The position numbers and the translations under genes were made by a program. The notes beneath the pieces are model-generated. The model was not told the origin of the DNA and did not search any database. It saw only the letters and a list, made by a program, of their open reading frames with translations. Below are positions 25,110-29,517 of a stretch of DNA of 29,517 nt, in pieces; positions within the stretch are counted from its first letter, which is position 1; each line of letters starts with the position of its first letter. The DNA comes from a virus. Where the stretch lies: IMG/VR virus record IMGVR_UViG_3300010885_038727, positions 1 to 29,517 of that record; one strand, written 5' to 3'.

Positions 25110-25112
25110 AGA

Positions 25113-27566
25113 TTACTGTGGCTGCGGCGGGGATACCGGCTGCTGCGTTGGGGGCTGGGTTTGTTGCTGGTCGGGTTGACCTTGACCTGGTTGCTGCTGG
25201 GATTGACTCTGGTTTTGTTGTTCGCTCTTCATTGCCGCGGCGACCATCTGAGCGGCTTGAGGGTTCACTTTTCCCATGATGTCGAAGATCGCCGTCATGG
25301 CGTGGTGTATCTGATCGATGTCCTGCGAATCTTTCTGGACGGCTTGGGCGAGTCGCTGCATTCCATCCATGACCTGCTGGTTCTGTGAGATCAACAGATT
25401 GTTGTCATCTCCCGGCTTCAGCTCCAGCTTGAGGTCCACACCTGCATCCGCGCATTTGAAGATCTGGTTCAGGATCTCGAACACCTTCTCTTTGCCCATT
25501 GCGCCGATCACGGCTTGTTGGATGTCTTTCTCAAGCCCGCCAATTGCCTGCAACATTTGGATGAGCACGGTCGCGGCCTGCTGACCTGCCGGCCGGTCTC
25601 CGCCATCCCGGGAGGTGAATATAAGGTCGTGAACCAAGTTGTTCTTGCTTCCGGTCACACGGGAATACCCCGCCAGATCGCCCATCTGATCCGAGACCAC
25701 CGTGAACCCGGCCTGCTTTACCACGCTCGCAGGGTATCGGCTGCTCACCGTCAACTCCACGTCGTCACTGCCACAAGCGACCAGCGAGTCGAAGCAGATA
25801 CGCTTCATGGCTGCACGCCCCTCGTCAATGCCCACGCTGATGAAGTCGTAGACTGTGTCGGTGGACTGGCTGATCTCGTGTGACTCGGTAGCACTTATTT
25901 CGTGACTGGCGGCCTGACCTTGCTCGTGCGTCGACATTACCATCAGCCGCTCCGCCATTTTTACCGTCTCTGAAATGGATTGGAAGATCTTGTCTATGTG
26001 TGTGTTGGGCGATGACCGAACCACGGTGAACGCCTGCTCAGGCTTGATGCCCAACTGAATCAGCTTGTTGAAGCTCACCTCCAGCATCTGCATCGAACAA
26101 TAGGTCGCCTTGTTCTGCATGAGCGCCTCGAACTCAGCCAAAGCCTGCTTTCCGTGCGCGTCGTCCGGAAAGACGTCCGTGTTGAGCACGCAAACGCTGA
26201 AAAGATCCTGCTTGATAGTTTCCAACAACTGACTGAAGAGGTTGGTTAACTGATCCTGAAAGGGCATGAGCTCATGCGCCATCGAGATATTGAAGAGTCG
26301 AGCGTCGTTTTCGTTGTAGCTGAACGTGGCCGCAGGGCAAGATGGGACGATCTTGGCGTAGACGACCGTTGCGTCGCCCGCCACTTTGAGATGCACCCAG
26401 ATCGGATGCGGGTAGCGGCCCCAGCCCCAGTTCTGCGGCCGCACCTTGATCCAGAGATGGGTAAAGATCGTGGAGACCTGCTCCATCTGGCCCGTGAAAA
26501 GACCCACCTGGTTCTTTCGGTCGTTGGTGAAATTGACGTTGTCACCCCGCGCCTGCGGCATCGACGGCGGGATCACGGTCGTAAAATACTGGTTGAAATA
26601 CGCCCAGTAGGTGCTGAACCAGTCCACCATTCCCGAGGTGTAGCTGACCCGCTTGCGATTGAAATAGTCCGCGTTGTTGGCAATGTCACCCCAGCGTGTC
26701 ACATCCCAGAACCCGATATACTCACAGCCCGTATCCTCGTTCAGGGATGTCAGCGGGTAATTGTTGTCGTAGAAGACCCGGGAAGGGTGGGGCAATACCC
26801 AGCTCAGCCCTTCGCGCAAGACTCTGGTTCGCGTTCGCAGCTTGCCGTCCTCGTCCTTCAGAAGGTTCCCTGGCATTCGCTCCAACTGAATTTCCCGCTC
26901 CCAATGCGCCCGGGGGAACGCCACGCACTTGGAATAAAGCAACATGTGGAGCACAGCCTGGGACGTGAAATGCCGATACCCATACTGATCTGCCATAATG
27001 TCCATTCGCTGACTGACCATGTCGGCTCGCAGCTTGCCCACCTGAGTCTGGTCCCGAGGCTCATACTTGAAGTAAGGCCACATCCGGTCGTATTTCTGGA
27101 TCTGAGCAGCCCGACGGCGGGTGATCACACTCCGGAGCAGATTCACGTTTACCTCGAAAAACCGGGGCGCATCCACCCCGATAACCTCACCCTTATCGTT
27201 CTTGCGCAAATAGCTGGCTCCGTTTGGCACATCCTTCATCGAGCGTCCCACCTGCGCCATGTCGATCCGCCCTTGGGCATATTGCATCAGCGGCACAATC
27301 GCGCTGTTCACTGGAAATGAGTCCCACGCCATGTCTACGGCAGCGAGCTTTGAGTGGTTGGAGAGCGAAAAAACGATATGCTCCTGCAACAGGCCGGCGA
27401 TGTATTTCTCGAACTTTGCTCGGTTGTTGATGTCGCGCTCACGGACCCTAAGTTCCTCGGCTGCCATCTTGAGGCGCTGCGGAGACGTCGGCTCAACCGC
27501 GGTGAAGAAGTCGCGCAGTCTCTGGTCTGTGGTGCCGTATTCGGCTAGGATTTCGTAGTCAATCAT
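25113..27566 (-). CDS. Portal protein, 817 aa
   Basis: The protein forms the dodecameric ring through which DNA is packaged and ejected. The start at 27566 is fixed by an ATGA overlap with the upstream gene and GGAGAG 6 bases before it; longer in-frame starts upstream lie inside that gene. The N-terminal helical region is followed by a mixed core with many Trp/Tyr (NWGWGRYPHPIWVHLKVAGD), a long helical stretch (about residues 460-640) and a Gln/Pro-rich disordered tail after about residue 770. Size is above the 500-700 usual for portals but within the range of larger podovirus portals. Position next to terminase, scaffold and capsid makes this the best reading, although I cannot show homology by eye. 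Confidence 0.82.
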   Translation of the reverse strand: MIDYEILAEYGTTDQRLRDFFTAVEPTSPQRLKMAAEELRVRERDINNRAKFEKYIAGLLQEHIVFSLSNHSKLAAVDMAWDSFPVNSAIVPLMQYAQGRIDMAQVGRSMKDVPNGASYLRKNDKGEVIGVDAPRFFEVNVNLLRSVITRRRAAQIQKYDRMWPYFKYEPRDQTQVGKLRADMVSQRMDIMADQYGYRHFTSQAVLHMLLYSKCVAFPRAHWEREIQLERMPGNLLKDEDGKLRTRTRVLREGLSWVLPHPSRVFYDNNYPLTSLNEDTGCEYIGFWDVTRWGDIANNADYFNRKRVSYTSGMVDWFSTYWAYFNQYFTTVIPPSMPQARGDNVNFTNDRKNQVGLFTGQMEQVSTIFTHLWIKVRPQNWGWGRYPHPIWVHLKVAGDATVVYAKIVPSCPAATFSYNENDARLFNISMAHELMPFQDQLTNLFSQLLETIKQDLFSVCVLNTDVFPDDAHGKQALAEFEALMQNKATYCSMQMLEVSFNKLIQLGIKPEQAFTVVRSSPNTHIDKIFQSISETVKMAERLMVMSTHEQGQAASHEISATESHEISQSTDTVYDFISVGIDEGRAAMKRICFDSLVACGSDDVELTVSSRYPASVVKQAGFTVVSDQMGDLAGYSRVTGSKNNLVHDLIFTSRDGGDRPAGQQAATVLIQMLQAIGGLEKDIQQAVIGAMGKEKVFEILNQIFKCADAGVDLKLELKPGDDNNLLISQNQQVMDGMQRLAQAVQKDSQDIDQIHHAMTAIFDIMGKVNPQAAQMVAAAMKSEQQNQSQSQQQPGQGQPDQQQTQPPTQQPVSPPQPQ

Positions 27567-27874
27567 TTCGATCTCTCCAACAGGTTCATCGGTATTATGG
27601 GCGCCCAAGGCTCGCCAAAATTTCGTTCTTTGAGCACCGCATCTAACACCGCAAAGTGCAGGCTCACCGGGGCTGGGAACCGTTCCGACCCCATATACAT
27701 TCGCGTCTGCGACGGTTGCAGTGCCGCCATCGCTCCAATCTCCTCCGGTGTTCGGTTGGCCAGGTGGCAAAGCTGAATGAACCGGCTTGCCGTCCACCCG
27801 GGCATGACCAGCATTTGCCGGTAATGGCTCAGCACCCGCGGGGCAATCAAATCGTCATCCGGAAGACGAGTCAT
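27563..27874 (-). CDS. Small helix-turn-helix-like protein, 103 aa
   Basis: Residues about 27-85 (beginning WTASRFIQLCHLANRTPEEI, then GAMAALQPSQTRMYM) look like a Cro/XRE-type helix-turn-helix: helix, short turn, recognition helix, and a hydrophobic third helix (LHFAVLDAVL). The gene overlaps its upstream neighbour by one base (TGATG) and its downstream neighbour as ATGA, so it is part of the packaging operon. It could be a small terminase-like DNA-binding partner or a regulator. No Shine-Dalgarno is visible, and the motif match is not strong. Confidence 0.66.
   Translation of the reverse strand: MTRLPDDDLIAPRVLSHYRQMLVMPGWTASRFIQLCHLANRTPEEIGAMAALQPSQTRMYMGSERFPAPVSLHFAVLDAVLKERNFGEPWAPIIPMNLLERSK
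27573..27578 (-). promoter_or_regulatory. Ribosome binding site fixing the portal start
   Basis: GGAGAG lies 6 bases before the ATG at 27566, inside the end of the HTH-like gene. With the ATGA overlap it sets the portal start and suggests coupled translation. Confidence 0.7.
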
Positions 27875-28230
27875 CAGTGTGTCGGCATGGAGTCAGGAGT
27901 GATATTTCCCTCTTGCTCGGGAACTCCATTCTCGTTCTTCATCACAGTGACAGCCGCCGGCGTCTCACCCTCAGCCTCCTCATCGTCACCTTCTTGCCCG
28001 GGCACAGGCTCGCCATCGCCTTCAGCCTCAGACTTCTCGTCCTCCGGCTTGTCGACAGTGATCTCGACAATGGAAAGCGTGACCACCTTCTGGCCAGCCT
28101 CGTCGAGCGTGGCCTTGTAGGTTCCGGAGACCTCATCGCCGGGATTTAAGCGGCTGAAATGCTCCATGATGTCCTCGGCTTCGGTCGGATCGAGGATGAT
28201 TTTGTCTTTTGCATCGATGTTCTGGCTCAT
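27874..28230 (-). CDS. Acidic hypothetical protein, 118 aa
   Basis: The first half (about residues 1-60) is a compact alpha/beta stretch ending in VVTLSIVEITV. The second half is strongly acidic and disordered, with runs such as EDEKSEAEGDGEP and GDDEEAEGE. The gene begins after a 49-base gap that holds a dyad, and its stop overlaps the next start by one base. Proteins with acidic tails near the terminase can act as small structural or DNA-mimic proteins, but I do not recognise a family. Confidence that it is a gene is fair; its function is unknown. Confidence 0.65.
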   Translation of the reverse strand: MSQNIDAKDKIILDPTEAEDIMEHFSRLNPGDEVSGTYKATLDEAGQKVVTLSIVEITVDKPEDEKSEAEGDGEPVPGQEGDDEEAEGETPAAVTVMKNENGVPEQEGNITPDSMPTH

Positions 28231-28237
28231 AAAATAT

Positions 28238-28253
28238 ACACTTTCTGGAGTGT
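28238..28253 (-). promoter_or_regulatory. Dyad ACACT-N6-AGTGT before the 118-aa gene
   Basis: A perfect inverted repeat with 5-base arms lies in the terminase downstream gap and ends 7 bases before the ATG at 28230. It matches dyads at 23588-23603 and 15911-15926. Operator or promoter part is an inference. Confidence 0.45.
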
Positions 28254-28279
28254 TGCATTGATGTTTGCGTTATCAACTC

Positions 28280-29517
28280 TTAATTGTTCCCCATCTGCAT
28301 GATTCTCACCATAGATGACTGCCGGATCGGCAGGTTCATCCGGGGATCGCCGCCAACTTCCATCTTGAAGATCGGGTAGCTGAAGGAGTCGAATTTGTGC
28401 AGCCACTTGGATCGCTTCGGCTTCGTCGGATCTTCTTTGTCGCATTCCAGATTGCTCATGCACTGCACGGCGTTCTCGCACTGGGCCGACACGTAAAGCT
28501 CCTCCTGGTAGAGCTTGCTCTGGATCAGCCGGACGCGGGCAGCCACGGAGCCAGGCCCTTTCGGGCAGCCCAGCAGTTTGGCGGGCTCGATGGAGCCGTC
28601 TGCCCCGACCTTGCCGAACTCCGAGAGCACACGGTTGAACTCCTTCTCGAATTCCCAAGCGTCGTAGCTACCCTCACCGCCAGGGCGCCATTGGTTGATC
28701 GCGCTGTCATCCGTGATGTGGCAATACTGGAACTTAAACCCCACCCGCTGGCGCCAGTAGCGCATCCGCTCAATGATCTCCCAAGCCAGCATCTTGTAGA
28801 CGATCCGCTCGCGCAGATGGTCGCACTCGTCAAAAATGATCCAGATCGTCTTGTCCACGGTGGGTATGCACTGGAGGAATGTCACACCCTGCCAGACCTG
28901 CCCGATGTCGTAGCCGATGTAGATCGGAAAACCTGGCTTGGGCTCCAGTCCCTGGCCTCTCACCAGATCACCCTTCAGATGCAGGGTCGCTGAGTAAAAC
29001 CCCTTAAAAAGCCCATCACCCGTAGGCTGGTCGATCCATTCCCCGTTGATGAGTCGCGCCCATTCCGTCGGATCATTCTTGAAGAGCGAATGCAACCGCT
29101 GCACGTAGCCTTTGGGCAGTCGATGCAGGTTGTCCGTGATCTTTACGTGGTGTACCGAAAAGATCGGTTCGCGCACCTTGGTCTCCGGATCAATGCAGTT
29201 CGTGAAGAACTCCTGATACACCCAATGCGACGGCCCCTTGGGGTTGCACGATGCCGTGAACTGCTGCGGACCCTCAATGCCGCGGCGCCGGCCAAGCTGG
29301 GCGGCCGTGAATTTCCAGTAGTTGACGCCGTCGCACTCCGTGAGCTCGTCCACGTAGATGAAGCTCGGTGCCGGTCCCTTAACCCGTTGCTCCACCTGGC
29401 TCGCATGGGGGATGGACATGAGAAGGAGCTTGGACCAGCCGCCAAACCTGTTGCGAATCCAGCGATGCCGGTCCTTGGTCAGCGGATCCAGCTTGGACAA
29501 AGTGTATTCCAACCCCA
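28280..29517 (-). CDS. Terminase large subunit (partial, 5' end beyond window)
   Basis: This packaging motor cuts and pumps DNA into the head. The visible part (410 codons to the stop) lacks the N-terminal Walker A loop, which must lie upstream. Counting from the codon at 29512: the Walker B element FIYVDE ends at residues 55-56 (D55, catalytic E56), the coupling motif TASCNP is at 86-91, and the RNase H-like nuclease has IYIGYD (D202), ITDDS (D268/D269) and KFDSF (D375). All three metal-binding Asp positions are present, so the nuclease appears intact. The frame is open to the window edge; the TTG at 29512 is only an internal codon. Confidence 0.92.
   Translation of the reverse strand, partial: GLEYTLSKLDPLTKDRHRWIRNRFGGWSKLLLMSIPHASQVEQRVKGPAPSFIYVDELTECDGVNYWKFTAAQLGRRRGIEGPQQFTASCNPKGPSHWVYQEFFTNCIDPETKVREPIFSVHHVKITDNLHRLPKGYVQRLHSLFKNDPTEWARLINGEWIDQPTGDGLFKGFYSATLHLKGDLVRGQGLEPKPGFPIYIGYDIGQVWQGVTFLQCIPTVDKTIWIIFDECDHLRERIVYKMLAWEIIERMRYWRQRVGFKFQYCHITDDSAINQWRPGGEGSYDAWEFEKEFNRVLSEFGKVGADGSIEPAKLLGCPKGPGSVAARVRLIQSKLYQEELYVSAQCENAVQCMSNLECDKEDPTKPKRSKWLHKFDSFSYPIFKMEVGGDPRMNLPIRQSSMVRIMQMGNN

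Noticed and set aside
26274-27320. 348-codon open frame on the plus strand
   Set aside because: It lies wholly antisense to the portal gene, has no ribosome site or neighbours on that strand, and its composition looks like the complement of the portal codons.
27567-27797. Longer portal start upstream of 27566 (817 to 894 residues)
   Set aside because: The extra residues would come from the HTH-like gene in another frame. The ATGA overlap and GGAGAG support 27566.
28231-28237. TATATT and similar -10-like hexamers just before ATGs at 28230, 16373 and 11913 as leaderless promoters
   Set aside because: The hexamers end only 1-2 bases before the ATG, too close for a start at the codon, and no -35 partner is present.

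Overview
The window is a continuous piece of a tailed double-stranded DNA phage (or prophage) genome. All 18 genes I can support lie on the minus strand, so the transcription order runs from the right edge to the left edge. The genes are packed tightly: most junctions overlap by 1-4 bases or are separated by less than 60 bases, and the largest gap is about 140 bases. I see no tRNA, CRISPR array, insertion sequence, integrase, replication gene, lysis gene or host gene. By eye the base composition is moderately GC-rich. No host can be named from this sequence. About half the starts have a Shine-Dalgarno sequence, and the rest have AT-rich or otherwise SD-less leaders.

The layout in transcription order begins with DNA packaging and the head. 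These genes are the large terminase (29517 to 28280, 5' end cut by the window), an acidic 118-residue protein, a small HTH-like protein, the portal (27566 to 25113), a scaffold-like protein (25109 to 23694), an intrinsic terminator, the major capsid protein (23552 to 21654), a 201-residue protein with a clear Sec signal peptide, and a second intrinsic terminator. The neck and tail follow, as a 136-residue protein, a 252-residue connector candidate, a 200-residue beta-rich protein, a 922-residue large tail protein, a 70-residue Cys-rich protein, a 78-residue protein, a 767-residue tail-fibre-like protein and a 160-residue cupin-like protein. Last comes what looks like an ejection module: a 398-residue protein with an N-terminal membrane segment, an 806-residue helical, low-complexity protein, and one giant open frame that runs from 9488 through the left edge. 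That frame gives at least 3162 codons without a stop.

There is no tape-measure or sheath gene. The tail block is followed by three proteins in the order expected of T7 gp14/gp15/gp16-type internal virion proteins. I therefore infer a podovirus-like (short-tailed) virion in which the giant protein is the counterpart of the largest ejected protein. The giant protein has the layout of a phage polyvalent protein: a Gly/Ala-rich N-terminus, Pro/Ala linkers, an HEAGH zinc-peptidase motif, a compact protein-kinase-like domain with a GDIHEGN catalytic loop, long helical stretches and a C-terminal hydrophobic segment. It is the most interesting object here. It may deliver a protease and a kinase into the host together with the genome.

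The regulatory layout is also notable. The capsid gene and its signal-peptide neighbour sit between two intrinsic terminators. Three of the few true intergenic gaps carry the same 16-base dyad, close to ACACT-N6-AGTGT in the same orientation, upstream of a start codon. This could be a phage promoter or operator element.
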